Assembly: GCA_944393195.1 (NCBI GenBank)
Contig: CALXZG010000003.1
Coordinates: 1-35,222 of the forward strand
DNA: 35,222 bases
Source of the DNA: an uncultured Alphaproteobacteria bacterium
GTDB lineage: Bacteria; Pseudomonadota; Alphaproteobacteria; CAAHEQ01; UBA3637
Direction: 5' to 3'
Below are positions 15,851 through 24,469 of the stretch, piece by piece. Position numbers and translations under genes: made by a program. How positions within the stretch are numbered: the first letter of the stretch is position 1; each line of letters begins with the position of its first letter. Under the pieces are notes generated by a model, which searched no databases, was not told the origin of the DNA, and saw nothing but the letters and a program-made list of their open reading frames with translations.

Positions 15851-16726
15851 ATGACACAGGCAAATGCTTTATCTTTATTATACTCACAAAACTCCCTCTC
15901 TTTATATTTAGCGGAAATTAACCGGTTCCCGATGTTGGATGCCGACAAAGAGTATATGTTGGCTAAGCGGTATCATGAAACCGGGGATTTAGCGGCCGCG
16001 CATGAATTGACGACCTCTCATTTACGATTGGCAGCAAAAGTGGCTTTGTCTTTCCGGCATTACGGGTTGGCTTTGGCGGATTTAATTTCGGAAGCAAACA
16101 TCGGGTTAATGCAGGCGATTAAAAAGTTTGATCCGGACAAGGGATTTCGGTTGGCGACGTATGCGATTTGGTGGATTAAGGCATCTGTATCCGAATTCAT
16201 TTTAAAATCGTGGTCGTTGGTCAAAATCGGAACGGTGGCGACGCAAAAGCGGTTGTTTTACAATTTGCACAAGATTAAATCGCGGTTGGGGTTGTATGAT
16301 GAAACGGCCTTGAACGAAGAAACGGCGACGCAGATTTCGCGGATGTTGGGTGTGACGAAAAAGGATGTGTTGGAGATGGAGCAACGGCTCAGCGGCGATT
16401 CGTCTTTAAACACTATGTTATCCCGCGATTCGACGACGAATCATCAGGATATGTTGGTTGATGAACATGAGTCGGTCGAAGAGCAATTGGGATCGTATCA
16501 AGATTTATCCATTAAAAAGAAGTTGTTGACGGATGCTTTGATGACGTTATCCGACCGTGAACAGGAAATTGTGAAGAAGCGGTTTTTAACGGATACGCCG
16601 GAAACGTTGGAAGATTTGGGGGCTCGATTCGGTATCAGCCGGGAGCGGGTACGTCAGATTGAAACGAAGGCTTTTGAAAAAATGAGCCGGCAGGTTCGGG
16701 CGGCGGCGCAGAAATTAGTGATTTAG
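15851..16726 (+). CDS. rpoH: RNA polymerase heat-shock sigma factor RpoH (sigma-32)
   Basis: Group 3-type sigma-70 family factor of 291 residues that directs polymerase to heat-shock promoters. Region 2 holds LISEANIGLMQAIKKFDPDKGFRLATYAIWWIKASVSEFIL. The RpoH box, QKRLFYNLH (132-140), separates it from primary sigma factors. Region 4 has DREQEIVKKRF and the helix-turn-helix LEDLGARFGISRERVRQIE. The start at ATG 15851 has GAAAGGA a few bases upstream. A leader ORF ending one base before it and a hairpin suggest translational control. Thermal control by a leader RNA is known for rpoH in E. coli, but whether this one acts the same way is inference. tolB follows after its own promoter. Confidence 0.92.
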   Translation: MTQANALSLLYSQNSLSLYLAEINRFPMLDADKEYMLAKRYHETGDLAAAHELTTSHLRLAAKVALSFRHYGLALADLISEANIGLMQAIKKFDPDKGFRLATYAIWWIKASVSEFILKSWSLVKIGTVATQKRLFYNLHKIKSRLGLYDETALNEETATQISRMLGVTKKDVLEMEQRLSGDSSLNTMLSRDSTTNHQDMLVDEHESVEEQLGSYQDLSIKKKLLTDALMTLSDREQEIVKKRFLTDTPETLEDLGARFGISRERVRQIETKAFEKMSRQVRAAAQKLVI

Positions 16727-16799
16727 AATCGGATAGGTAAGCATTGCAATATTTGGTCGGAAGCCGTGATGTGTCGCATCGACAAGGCGTACTTTTTGT

Positions 16800-16828
16800 T
16801 TGAAATCGGTTCAAAAATATGGCATACT
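16800..16828 (+). promoter_or_regulatory. Sigma-70-type promoter for tolB
   Basis: TTGAAA (16800-16805) and CATACT (16823-16828) are separated by 17 bases. The site lies in the rpoH-tolB gap and gives a leader of about 35 bases before ATG 16871. Confidence 0.5.
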
Positions 16829-16870
16829 GTCGAGCAGATTAATATACGGTTGACAATGAAGGGGTCGGAT

Positions 16871-18178
16871 ATGTCTTTGTGGCGGAAAGTGGTTGTGTGT
16901 TTGTGCGTGTTATTCGGTGTGAGCGGGGCTTTGGCCGAACTACGCATTGATGTGACGGGGGCCGTATCCGCGCCTTTACCGATTGCAATCCCTTATTTCA
17001 GCGGTAGTGGTCCGGCGGCCGAAATGACGGATATTATTGCCGCGGATTTAGAGCGGTCGGGATTGTTCCGGTTAGTGAATCGGGACGCCTACATTCAACA
17101 GATAACAGGGGCGAACGATCGGCCGCGTTTTGCGGATTGGCAGGCGGTTCAGGCGCATGCTTTGTTACATGGGCAGGTGGAGCAAGGTCTTGACGGTCAG
17201 ATGAAGGTTTCTTTCCGGTTATGGGATGTTTTTGCGCAACGGCCGATGGAAGCAAAGGTAATGGCGGCGGATCCGGCGGCTTGGCGTAAATTGGCGCACA
17301 TTGTGGCGGATACGGTATATGAACGGATAACGGGGGAGACGGGGTATTTTGATTCACAGATTGTATTTGTGTCCGAGAGCGGGGATCAAAAGCATCGGGT
17401 GAAACGGTTGGCCGTGATGGATCAGGACGGTGCCGGTTTTAAATATTTAAGTGACGGGAAAGAGATGGCTTTGACACCGCGGTTTTCGCCGAATATGCAG
17501 AAGATTGCTTATTTTTCGTACAAGAACGGGGATCCGAAAGTGTATCTGATGGATTTGCAGACGGGGGAGACGGAGCTTGTCGGACGGTTTGACGGAATGT
17601 CTTTTGCGCCGCGGTTTTCGCCGGACGGAACGCAATTGGTGATGAGTTTGGCGCGGCAGGGGAATTCGGATATTTATCTGTATGATTTACGGACACGGAC
17701 GCAGAAGCGGTTGACAAATCATCCGGCGATTGACACGACACCGAGTTTTTCTCCGGACGGGAAAAAGTTGGTATTCAGTTCGGATCGCAGCGGGAACCAG
17801 CAATTATACCTGATGGATAAGGACGGCAGCGGTGTGAAGCGTATCAGTTTCGGGGAAGGAACGTATGCGACACCGGTCTGGTCGCCGCGCGGGGATTATA
17901 TTGCTTTTACCAAAATTAAGGCCGGGCAATTTCATATCGGTGTCATGCGGCCGGACGGGAGTGGGGAACGGCTTATCGCTAATGGTTTTTTAGTGGAGGG
18001 GCCGACATGGGCACCGAACGGACGGGTGTTGGCTTTCTTTAAGCAAATTCCATGGGATCAGCGCGGGAAAAACGGTGGTGTTCGGTTATATTCAATTGAT
18101 GTGACGGGGCACAACGAACAGGTGTTTGAAACGCCCGAGGACGGGTCGAGTCCGGCTTGGTCGCCGTTATTACATTAA
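16871..18178 (+). CDS. tolB: Tol-Pal system periplasmic protein TolB
   Basis: TolB is the periplasmic beta-propeller of the Tol-Pal complex, which holds the outer membrane to peptidoglycan and constricts it at division. A signal peptide (to about residue 22, GALA-E) precedes the N-terminal domain ([18 protein letters not shown]). Five or more propeller blades follow with the repeated FSPDG..L/F-S-DR-G..Q/DIYLMD pattern. The 435 residues are a normal length. ATG 16871 is chosen for GAAGGGG just upstream; upstream in-frame ATGs (16766, 16856) lack a site and would bury the signal peptide. tolQRA and pal are not adjacent. The next gene encodes a different lipoprotein without an OmpA-like domain. 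Confidence 0.94.
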   Translation: MSLWRKVVVCLCVLFGVSGALAELRIDVTGAVSAPLPIAIPYFSGSGPAAEMTDIIAADLERSGLFRLVNRDAYIQQITGANDRPRFADWQAVQAHALLHGQVEQGLDGQMKVSFRLWDVFAQRPMEAKVMAADPAAWRKLAHIVADTVYERITGETGYFDSQIVFVSESGDQKHRVKRLAVMDQDGAGFKYLSDGKEMALTPRFSPNMQKIAYFSYKNGDPKVYLMDLQTGETELVGRFDGMSFAPRFSPDGTQLVMSLARQGNSDIYLYDLRTRTQKRLTNHPAIDTTPSFSPDGKKLVFSSDRSGNQQLYLMDKDGSGVKRISFGEGTYATPVWSPRGDYIAFTKIKAGQFHIGVMRPDGSGERLIANGFLVEGPTWAPNGRVLAFFKQIPWDQRGKNGGVRLYSIDVTGHNEQVFETPEDGSSPAWSPLLH

Positions 18179-18184
18179 GGATAT

Positions 18185-18218
18185 GCAAAAAAAGTTTGCC
18201 TTTTTGCAAAAAAAGTTT
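18185..18218 (+). repeat. Tandem 13-bp direct repeat with embedded inverted repeat upstream of the lipoprotein gene
   Basis: GCAAAAAAAGTTT occurs at 18185-18197 and again at 18206-18218, 21 bases apart, which is two helical turns. GCAAAAA (18185-18191) can also pair with TTTTTGC (18201-18207). It overlaps the -35 box and spacer of the promoter at 18196-18224. It could be a protein-binding site, or a weak transcript end for tolB. Confidence 0.55.
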
Positions 18219-18224
18219 TACAAA
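18196..18224 (+). promoter_or_regulatory. Sigma-70-type promoter for the proline-rich lipoprotein
   Basis: TTGCCT (18196-18201) and TACAAA (18219-18224) are separated by 17 bases. The start would lie near 18231, about 37 bases before ATG 18268. Confidence 0.5.
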
Positions 18225-18267
18225 TAAAATCAGGATTGTTTCATCGGCTTGAAAAAGGAGAAAAGGC

Positions 18268-18900
18268 ATGAAAAAATTAGGCATTGTTTTGGCGGCTTGC
18301 GGGCTTGTGGCGGCGTGTACGTCGTATGAGCCGGATCAGGATATCGCGGCGGAAAAACGGCGTGAAGCGCAAGTGGCGTATCATCAGGATGTGGGATGTC
18401 CGATGGTGGATGATCATGAGGCGTATCGGAATTGTGTCATGAACACATACTATAAAAATTCACCGAAAACATTTGTGCCGGCCAAATTGCCGGATGGGCG
18501 GAGCGTGGCCATTATTCGGAATGATCAGACATCGTCGTATGATGAGGCGACGGATACATACAAAACAGAGCGTGTTGTGGTAATTGAAACGGTTGAAACA
18601 ATCAGCGGGAAGCCGGCCGAGGCTAAAATGCCTGTGGTTGAAACGCCCGTGATTGAAACGCCGGCTCCGACACCGGCTCCGGTTGTTGCGGAACAGCCGA
18701 AACCCGCACCAAAGGCGGAATCCGTGATTGAAATCGAGGTGGAATCGACACCGAAGGCGGAACCGGTTCCGGCCGAAACGGAAGTTCGTGAACAGACATG
18801 GTGGGAAACGTATCAAAAGGAAAAGCCGGCGGAAGTTGTGGCACCGCAATGTCCGTGTCCGGATCCGAATGAACCGTGTCCGCAATGTATTGACAAGTAA
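18268..18900 (+). CDS. Proline/glutamate-rich predicted outer-membrane lipoprotein
   Basis: The 210-residue protein has a signal peptide ending in lipobox LVAAC, with C17 as the lipidation site and T at +2 (outer membrane). A short folded head (about 20-110) has a pair of cysteines at GCPMV and RNCVM. It is followed by a repetitive stretch of Pro-Ala-Glu-Val (about 118-178) likely to span periplasm or peptidoglycan. The tail holds WWETYQKEKP and a cysteine cluster CPCPDPNEPCPQC. No family is recognised. GGAG stands upstream of the ATG. It directly follows tolB, but it is not Pal since no OmpA-like domain exists. An intrinsic terminator closes the unit. Confidence 0.7.
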   Translation: MKKLGIVLAACGLVAACTSYEPDQDIAAEKRREAQVAYHQDVGCPMVDDHEAYRNCVMNTYYKNSPKTFVPAKLPDGRSVAIIRNDQTSSYDEATDTYKTERVVVIETVETISGKPAEAKMPVVETPVIETPAPTPAPVVAEQPKPAPKAESVIEIEVESTPKAEPVPAETEVREQTWWETYQKEKPAEVVAPQCPCPDPNEPCPQCIDK

Positions 18901-18906
18901 AAAAAT

Positions 18907-18932
18907 CCCCCCGTTTCGAACGGGGGTTTTCT
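18907..18932 (+). terminator. Intrinsic terminator after the proline-rich lipoprotein
   Basis: CCCCCGTT (18908-18915) pairs with AACGGGGG (18919-18926) around a three-base loop, followed by TTTT. An A run precedes it. Confidence 0.9.
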
Positions 18933-18983
18933 TTGACCGAAACGGAATATTGTTGTTCGGTGAGGGGCGGTATCGGGAAGATA

Positions 18984-19013
18984 GAAAAATGCCGCCGAAA
19001 ACAGAACGGCGGC
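18984..19013 (-). terminator. Intrinsic terminator of the HIT gene
   Basis: On the - strand GCCGCCG and CGGCGGC form a 7-bp stem (18991-19013) followed by ATTTTTC. It lies about 23 bases past the HIT stop codon. Confidence 0.75.
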
Positions 19014-19035
19014 GATGTGTATCATATCCCAATGG

Positions 19036-19389
19036 TTACAAGTCCGTTGAAAGAGGTTCACCGCCGAGAATATGGGCGTGCAGATGGGGAACCTCCTGTC
19101 CCGAATTTTTGCCGGTATTAAACACAATCCGGTAGCCGTCTTTGGCAACGCCGATCAGTTCGGCCGTTTTCAGAATAGCGCGGGAAAAAGCGGCGATTTC
19201 GTCATCGGAGGAGTGATTGATAAAATCGTTATAGTCGGTAAACATCCCTTTGGAAATGACTAACGCGTGGATTTTGGCTTTGGGATTAATATCATAGAAG
19301 GCGAGTGCATGGTCGTCTTCATAGATGGTTTGGCTGGGGATTTCGCCCCGCAGAATTTTGGCGAAAACGTTGTCGGCATTATATTCCAT
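19036..19389 (-). CDS. HIT family (HinT-like) nucleotide hydrolase
   Basis: Histidine-triad protein of 117 residues, the usual HinT length. NVFAKILRGEIPSQTIYEDDHALAF at the N-terminus and the active-site triad HLHAHILGG (H102, H104, H106) are clear. HinT proteins hydrolyse adenosine phosphoramidates and aminoacyl-adenylates in the cytoplasm; the precise substrate here is unknown. Start at 19389 is preferred over the longer frame to 19674 because AAGGAC stands eight bases upstream and because homology begins there; the extension runs over the divergent gene. The gene is transcribed alone, away from the DUF2066 gene. Confidence 0.92.
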   Translation of the reverse strand: MEYNADNVFAKILRGEIPSQTIYEDDHALAFYDINPKAKIHALVISKGMFTDYNDFINHSSDDEIAAFSRAILKTAELIGVAKDGYRIVFNTGKNSGQEVPHLHAHILGGEPLSTDL

Positions 19390-19416
19390 GTTATTGTCCT
19401 TTTCTGTTGTTTTTTG

Positions 19417-19445
19417 TTGCTCTTTGCTATGTCTTTTGCTAAAAT
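19417..19445 (+). promoter_or_regulatory. Sigma-70-type promoter for the DUF2066-hdaA-ftsK operon
   Basis: TTGCTC (19417-19422) and TAAAAT (19440-19445) are separated by 17 bases, giving a leader of about 35 bases before ATG 19486. Confidence 0.5.
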
Positions 19446-19485
19446 AACGGAAAACGAAGAACGGTTCAACGAAAAAAGGATAAAA

Positions 19486-20571
19486 ATGAAAAAAATTTGG
19501 ATGGCTTTGGTCTGCGGGGTATGGTGGGCGACGGGTGTCGCGGCCGCTAACCTGTATCAGGTTGCCAACGTACCGATTGCCGCCGAAGTCGGAACAGCCA
19601 TGGAAGCGCGGGACATTGCAATTGCCAACGGGCAGGTGGATGCTTTTTGGGTATTGTTGCGGAAAATGGTGCAAAGCGATGATTTGACAAAGTTGCCGTT
19701 AGTAGGGCAGGATGAGGTTGTGAACTTTGTTCAAAATGTGTCGCTATCGGATGAAAAAACAACGGCGACAAAATATATGGCGTCGATGACGGTAACGTTT
19801 AAGCCGCGTGCCGTTCAGGATTTCTTAACGGAAAATCAGGTTCCTTTTTTGGTGCAGGCACCGCCGACGGCTTTGGTGGTACCGGTCTATCGGCACGGGG
19901 CCGATGTTTGGTTAGTGGAGGCGGACAGCCCGGTATATACGGCTTTAAGGAATGTGGTTTCGGCCAACGGATTATTTGAATGGGTTTTACCGGAATCCGA
20001 TCCGGATACGGCGGAGATGATTCGGGCGGCTTGGTCGGCACCGGAGAGTGATTTGTGGCGGGATATTTTATCCGGTGTGGGGGTCGGGCGTGTCTTTTTA
20101 TGGGAAGTGATTCAGGCGGGGCCGACGGTGGCGGTCATGACGCGGGCTTTGCCGGCAGAACAGGACGGATGGGATCGGATTGTTTTTCAGACAATTGTGC
20201 CGAGTGGAGATATCGGGGCAGCCGTTCCGGCGTTGTTCGCGCGGACGGAGAGCCTGTTGGAAAAAGCCTGGCGGGCGGCAAAGACGAATAATTTGGAGAC
20301 ACCGAATGTGTTTTGGATTACGGTTCCGATTACGAGTGTGGCCGAGTGGGTGAATATTCGTCAAAAATTAAGCAAAGCCGGATTCTTGGACGGTTTGGAT
20401 GTGCGGGGATTTCGGCCGCGGGAAGCTTTGGCGGCTTTACGGTTTAAAGGAACGGGGGAACAATTGGATGAAAAGCTGCGGCAAATCGGGTTACAGGTGC
20501 GGCCGGTTACGGGCAGCAGTGCTTGGGAATTGACGACAATTGATACGGACGCGGAAGGAGAAGCAGAATGA
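19486..20571 (+). CDS. DUF2066 domain-containing exported protein
   Basis: The 361-residue protein has a signal peptide (about 1-20) followed by NLYQVANVPIAAEVGTAMEARDIAIANGQVDAFWVLLRKMV, which is the start of the DUF2066 family. The function of DUF2066 is unknown; its genes often sit beside an AI-2E-family permease and hdaA in Alphaproteobacteria, as here. The rest is a probable periplasmic domain with no recognisable motif, ending in an acidic tail. Start at ATG 19486 is set by AAAAAAGGA six bases upstream and by the signal peptide; the frame to 19267 overlaps the divergent HIT gene. Its last codons overlap the permease start (ATGA). Confidence 0.8.
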   Translation: MKKIWMALVCGVWWATGVAAANLYQVANVPIAAEVGTAMEARDIAIANGQVDAFWVLLRKMVQSDDLTKLPLVGQDEVVNFVQNVSLSDEKTTATKYMASMTVTFKPRAVQDFLTENQVPFLVQAPPTALVVPVYRHGADVWLVEADSPVYTALRNVVSANGLFEWVLPESDPDTAEMIRAAWSAPESDLWRDILSGVGVGRVFLWEVIQAGPTVAVMTRALPAEQDGWDRIVFQTIVPSGDIGAAVPALFARTESLLEKAWRAAKTNNLETPNVFWITVPITSVAEWVNIRQKLSKAGFLDGLDVRGFRPREALAALRFKGTGEQLDEKLRQIGLQVRPVTGSSAWELTTIDTDAEGEAE

Positions 20572-21629
20572 CAAAGCGCATGAAAGCGAACTTAATTATT
20601 TTGGCGGCTGTTTTAGGAATCATCGGTTTTGTTATTTCGGTGGAGCAGATTTTATTGCCGTTTATTCTGGCTTTTGTTTTGGCCTATATTTTACATCCGA
20701 TGGTGGTTCGGTTAGAGCGGCGGCATATCGGACGTGGAATGGCGACCAGTATTGTGGTGACGGGTTTTTGTTTGGCGGTTATTGCGATTGCCTTAATTGT
20801 GTTACCGTTATTGCAGGCTCAGATTTTTGATTTTATCGGGCGGGTGCCTTCTTTTTCGGCGGCGGTTTGGAATAAGATCAAGGATGTGATTTTATACACG
20901 CGGGAAAACGTATCGCCGGCGCAGATGGCGCGTCTATCGGATGCGGTCAGTCAGACGGTGTTCGGTGTGTTTAATGCCGTCGGGGCAGGGTTGACACGGA
21001 TTTTATCCAGCGGTATTGCCATGTTTAATGTTTTGTCGTTATTACTCATCACACCGGTTGTTTTATTCTATGTGTTGCGGGATTGGCAGGAGGTTCAAGT
21101 GCAAGTTAAAAGTTTGGTGCCAAAAGATAAGGAAGCGGAAGTCACGTCGGTTTGGCAGGAAATTAACGGGACGTTGGCCGGTTTTATTCGCGGTCAGTCG
21201 ATGGTGTGTGTGGTACTGGGGATTTTCTATGCATTAGGATTATCTTTGGTCGGATTAGAGTTTGGGATTTTGGTCGGATTCATTGCCGGTATTTTATCTT
21301 TCATCCCGTATTTCGGATTTGGGACGGGATTATTATTGAGTTTGTTTTTAGGATTGGTACAGGGATTAAGTTGGGGGCAATGGGCCGGTATGGCAGCGGT
21401 CTTTACCATCGGTCAATTGTTGGAAAGTTATGTGTTGACACCGTATTTGGTTGGTAATCGGGTCGGGTTGGGGCCGGTATGGGTTATCTTCGCTTTATTG
21501 GCCGGTGGTGTTTTATTCGGATTTTTAGGCATTTTAATTGCGGTGCCAGTGGCGGCGGTTATCGGCGTCTTGGTCCGGCGCGGATTGGCGTGGTATCGGA
21601 CGACGTCTTTTTACACGGGAAAAAAGTAG
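20568..21629 (+). CDS. AI-2E family (PerM/YdiK-type) permease
   Basis: Polytopic inner-membrane protein of 353 residues with the family's layout. Two N-terminal helices lead into YILHPMVVRLERR. A long soluble helical segment (about 90-150) follows, then a set of C-terminal helices with the signature GFIRGQSMVCVVLGIFYALGL, FIPYFGFGTG, QLLESYVLTPYLVGNRVGL and a final GFLGILIAVPVAA. Members have been linked to export of autoinducer-2 or to ion transport, but no substrate can be inferred here. ATG overlaps the preceding TGA, so translation is coupled; hdaA starts seven bases on. Confidence 0.9.
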   Translation: MTKRMKANLIILAAVLGIIGFVISVEQILLPFILAFVLAYILHPMVVRLERRHIGRGMATSIVVTGFCLAVIAIALIVLPLLQAQIFDFIGRVPSFSAAVWNKIKDVILYTRENVSPAQMARLSDAVSQTVFGVFNAVGAGLTRILSSGIAMFNVLSLLLITPVVLFYVLRDWQEVQVQVKSLVPKDKEAEVTSVWQEINGTLAGFIRGQSMVCVVLGIFYALGLSLVGLEFGILVGFIAGILSFIPYFGFGTGLLLSLFLGLVQGLSWGQWAGMAAVFTIGQLLESYVLTPYLVGNRVGLGPVWVIFALLAGGVLFGFLGILIAVPVAAVIGVLVRRGLAWYRTTSFYTGKK

Positions 21630-21636
21630 GCGGATA

Positions 21637-22299
21637 ATGTCGGAGTTTATACAGCTGCCTTTAATGTTATCTTACCGCAAGGCGTTCGGGCGGGAGGACT
21701 TTGTCGTGGCACCGTGTAATCAGGAAGCGGTATCGTGGGTTGATAAGTGGCCGAATTGGCCGGTGCCGGCCGTGTTGATTTACGGGGAATCGGGATCCGG
21801 CAAAACGCATTTGGCGAGTATTTTTTCCGAGTATCGGTTGGATGCGCGGGAATTGACGGATGATTTTATGCCTTTTTTCCAGAAAAAAATTGTGGTGGAA
21901 AATTTGGAAAATTTGAGCAGTGAAGTAGCGTTGTTTCACTTATTCAATTTCGTGCGCGATTTGGGGGGATCATTGTTATTAACGGCGCGAACGGTACCGA
22001 CATTTACTTTACCGGATTTACGGTCGCGGATGATGGCGGTTCCGAAGGCTCAGATCGGGATGCCGGATGAAAATTTTGTGTTGGCAGTTTTGGCGCAGGC
22101 TTTTGAAGAACGGCAGATTTTGGTGGATGAATCGGTTTTAAGTTATGCCGTGCGGCATATGTCGCGTTCTTTTCGGGATATTCGGCGGGTCATCGCTGCG
22201 GCGGATGCGTTATCGTTGATGGGCAAACGGGGAATTACGGTACCGCTTATGCGGGAGGCGATCGCAGGCTTACAAAAACAGGAGGATGGGCATGTTTAA
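21637..22299 (+). CDS. hdaA: HdaA-type DnaA-related regulator of replication initiation
   Basis: Hda-type proteins bind the sliding clamp and trigger ATP hydrolysis by DnaA, which prevents re-initiation. The 220 residues carry the clamp-binding motif QLPLML at 6-11, Walker A GESGSGKT (50-57) and an AAA+ core with DnaA-like ARTVP and LRSRM segments. Sensor 2 is SFRDIRRVI. Walker B is weak (VVENLENL), as in many HdaA proteins. The length is that of HdaA, not of DnaA, and domain IV is missing. Start at ATG 21637 is chosen because homology begins there; the longer frame lies within the permease gene. Its last eight bases overlap the ftsK start. Confidence 0.86.
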   Translation: MSEFIQLPLMLSYRKAFGREDFVVAPCNQEAVSWVDKWPNWPVPAVLIYGESGSGKTHLASIFSEYRLDARELTDDFMPFFQKKIVVENLENLSSEVALFHLFNFVRDLGGSLLLTARTVPTFTLPDLRSRMMAVPKAQIGMPDENFVLAVLAQAFEERQILVDESVLSYAVRHMSRSFRDIRRVIAAADALSLMGKRGITVPLMREAIAGLQKQEDGHV

Positions 22300-24454
22300 G
22301 AAGCGGATGTTAATCGTAGCGGGATGGATTGTCGGTATCTGGTTGGCGGTTTCGTGTATTTCTTATTCATCGGCGGATTCGTCCTGGAATACGGCAGGGG
22401 CCTTAGCGGTTCATAACTGGGGTGGTATGGCGGGAGCCGTGGTTGCCGACTTGTTGTGGCAGGGATTGGGGTGTATGGCTTTGTTGGTGCCGATGGCGAT
22501 GATTGTCTGGGGGATTGTGGCCTGGCGGGGTGGTTTTGTCCGTCGGCGGATGTGGATCGGGTTGGCGGTTTTGGTGTTGGGGTGTTGGCTTTGTGCAGGA
22601 TATGAACCGTTTACGGAAAGTCGCTTTTTAAAGGCGGGAGCGGGCGGCTTTGTCGGATTTTATTTAGGGCGTTGGGGTGTTATTTCGGTTGTTTGGATGC
22701 GGGCGGCCTTGTGGGGAATTTGGGGGCTTGCCGCGGTATATGTTTTTGCGGTACCGGTTCGGCGATTAGCCGGTTGGGCGGTGGCAATGTTGCCGATGCT
22801 TCGGCGGATGATGCCGGTATGGCAACGGGCGGAAAAGGTGGTTGCGCCGTTAAAGCGGGTACGGGTTAAAAAGGAGAAAGAGGCGGTCAAGAAAGCACCG
22901 GTGGCGCGGGCTAAATCCGCTTCGGTGAGTGTTAATCCGTATCAATTACCGACTGTGGATTTGTTAGCACCGGCAAAAGTGACGGGCAGTACGATTTCAA
23001 AGGAAACAATGGCGCAGATTTCGCGGGCTTTGGAGGCGGTCTTGGCGCAATTCGGTATCAGCGGACGGATTGTGGGAGCGCAGCCGGGGCCGGTGGTAAC
23101 ACTTTATGAATTTGAGCCGGCATCGGGGGTCAAGACGGCGCGGGTGATTGCTTTGTCGGATGATATCGCGCGGGAAATGCGGGCGGTATCGGTTCGAATT
23201 GCGGTAGTGCCCGGGTCGAATGTGATTGGGATTGAAATGCCGAATCCGAAGCGGGACACGGTGTATATTCGTGAATTGATTGAATCGCCGAAGTTTAGCG
23301 CGCATACAGGGGCTTTGCCGTTGGTATTAGGGAAAGACATCGGTGGTGTGGCGACGTATGCGGATTTAGCCAAGATGCCGCATTTGTTGGTAGCGGGGAC
23401 AACGGGTTCGGGAAAATCGGTTGCGATTAACACGATGATTTTATCGTTATTGTATCGGTTTACGCCGGCAGAGTGTCGGTTAATTTTAGTGGATCCGAAA
23501 ATGGTGGAGTTATCGGTTTACAATAACATACCGCATTTATTGACGCCGGTGGTGACGGAGGCGCCGAAAGCTGTGGTGGCTTTGAAGTGGGCGGTTCGGG
23601 AAATGGAAGATCGGTATCGGGCGATGAGTCGGTTGGGCGTTCGGAATATTGACGGGTATAATCAAAAATTATTGCAGGCAGCGCGGGACGGGCAGGTTTT
23701 GACGCGACGGGTACAAACGGGGTTTGATGAAGCGGGCCGGCCGATTATGGAGGAGCAGGCACTTGACCTGACACCGATACCGTACATTGTGATGATTGTG
23801 GATGAAATGTCCGATTTAATGGGGCAATGCGGGAAGGAAGCGGAACCGCCTATTTTACGGTTGGCTCAGATGGCGCGTGCCGTGGGTATTCACTTAATTT
23901 TAGCGACGCAGCGGCCGAGTGTGGATGTCATTACGGGGTTGATTAAGGCGAACTTCCCGACGCGGATTTCGTTTCAGGTGACGAACAAAATTGACAGTCG
24001 GACGATTTTGGATGAACAGGGGGCCGAGCAATTATTGGGACGCGGGGATATGTTGTATCGACCGGCAGGGTCGAAGCCGCTTCGGTTGCATGGGCCTTTT
24101 GTCAGTGATGAAGAAGTTGAGAAGGTTGTTGCTTTTTGGCGGACGCAGGGTGAGCCGCAATATTTGGATGCGGTTGTGACGGAGGTTGACGGCGACAGTG
24201 GTGTCGGTGCGGGTATCGGCGGTGCCGGAATATCGGGCGGCGGAGCGGATATCGGTAGCGGTGATTTATATGATCAAGCGGTTGCGATTGTGTTGCGTGA
24301 CAGGAAGGTATCCACCAGTTATATTCAACGGCAATTGCGAATCGGATATAATCGGGCAGCGGACTTAATTGATAAAATGGAGGCCGAGGGTGTGATATCG
24401 AAGCCGAATATTGCGGGTAAGCGTGAGATTTTGGTTCCGACGGATTCTGTATAA
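22292..24454 (+). CDS. ftsK: DNA translocase FtsK
   Basis: FtsK pumps chromosomal DNA through the closing septum and brings the dif sites together for XerCD. The protein has four hydrophobic helices within about residues 5-170, then a short basic linker. The motor domain has Walker A GTTGSGKS (about 369-376) and Walker B IVMIVDEMSDL (about 497). The C-terminal gamma winged helix has DLYDQAVAIVLRDRK and TSYIQRQLRIGYNRAADLIDKME (about 656-720). At 720 residues it is much shorter than E. coli FtsK because of the linker. GGAGG at 22281-22285 abuts an ATG at 22286 but stands six bases from ATG 22292, so the latter is chosen. Confidence 0.95.
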   Translation: MFKKRMLIVAGWIVGIWLAVSCISYSSADSSWNTAGALAVHNWGGMAGAVVADLLWQGLGCMALLVPMAMIVWGIVAWRGGFVRRRMWIGLAVLVLGCWLCAGYEPFTESRFLKAGAGGFVGFYLGRWGVISVVWMRAALWGIWGLAAVYVFAVPVRRLAGWAVAMLPMLRRMMPVWQRAEKVVAPLKRVRVKKEKEAVKKAPVARAKSASVSVNPYQLPTVDLLAPAKVTGSTISKETMAQISRALEAVLAQFGISGRIVGAQPGPVVTLYEFEPASGVKTARVIALSDDIAREMRAVSVRIAVVPGSNVIGIEMPNPKRDTVYIRELIESPKFSAHTGALPLVLGKDIGGVATYADLAKMPHLLVAGTTGSGKSVAINTMILSLLYRFTPAECRLILVDPKMVELSVYNNIPHLLTPVVTEAPKAVVALKWAVREMEDRYRAMSRLGVRNIDGYNQKLLQAARDGQVLTRRVQTGFDEAGRPIMEEQALDLTPIPYIVMIVDEMSDLMGQCGKEAEPPILRLAQMARAVGIHLILATQRPSVDVITGLIKANFPTRISFQVTNKIDSRTILDEQGAEQLLGRGDMLYRPAGSKPLRLHGPFVSDEEVEKVVAFWRTQGEPQYLDAVVTEVDGDSGVGAGIGGAGISGGGADIGSGDLYDQAVAIVLRDRKVSTSYIQRQLRIGYNRAADLIDKMEAEGVISKPNIAGKREILVPTDSV

Positions 24455-24469
24455 ATGTGGGGAGGCGAA

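Noticed and set aside
18268-18900. Pal lipoprotein of the Tol-Pal system, because it follows tolB
   Set aside because: It has a lipobox but no OmpA-like peptidoglycan-binding domain; the body is proline/glutamate-rich.
19390-19674. N-terminal extension of the HIT gene
   Set aside because: It runs across the divergent DUF2066 gene and its promoter. HIT similarity and a ribosome site both begin at 19389.
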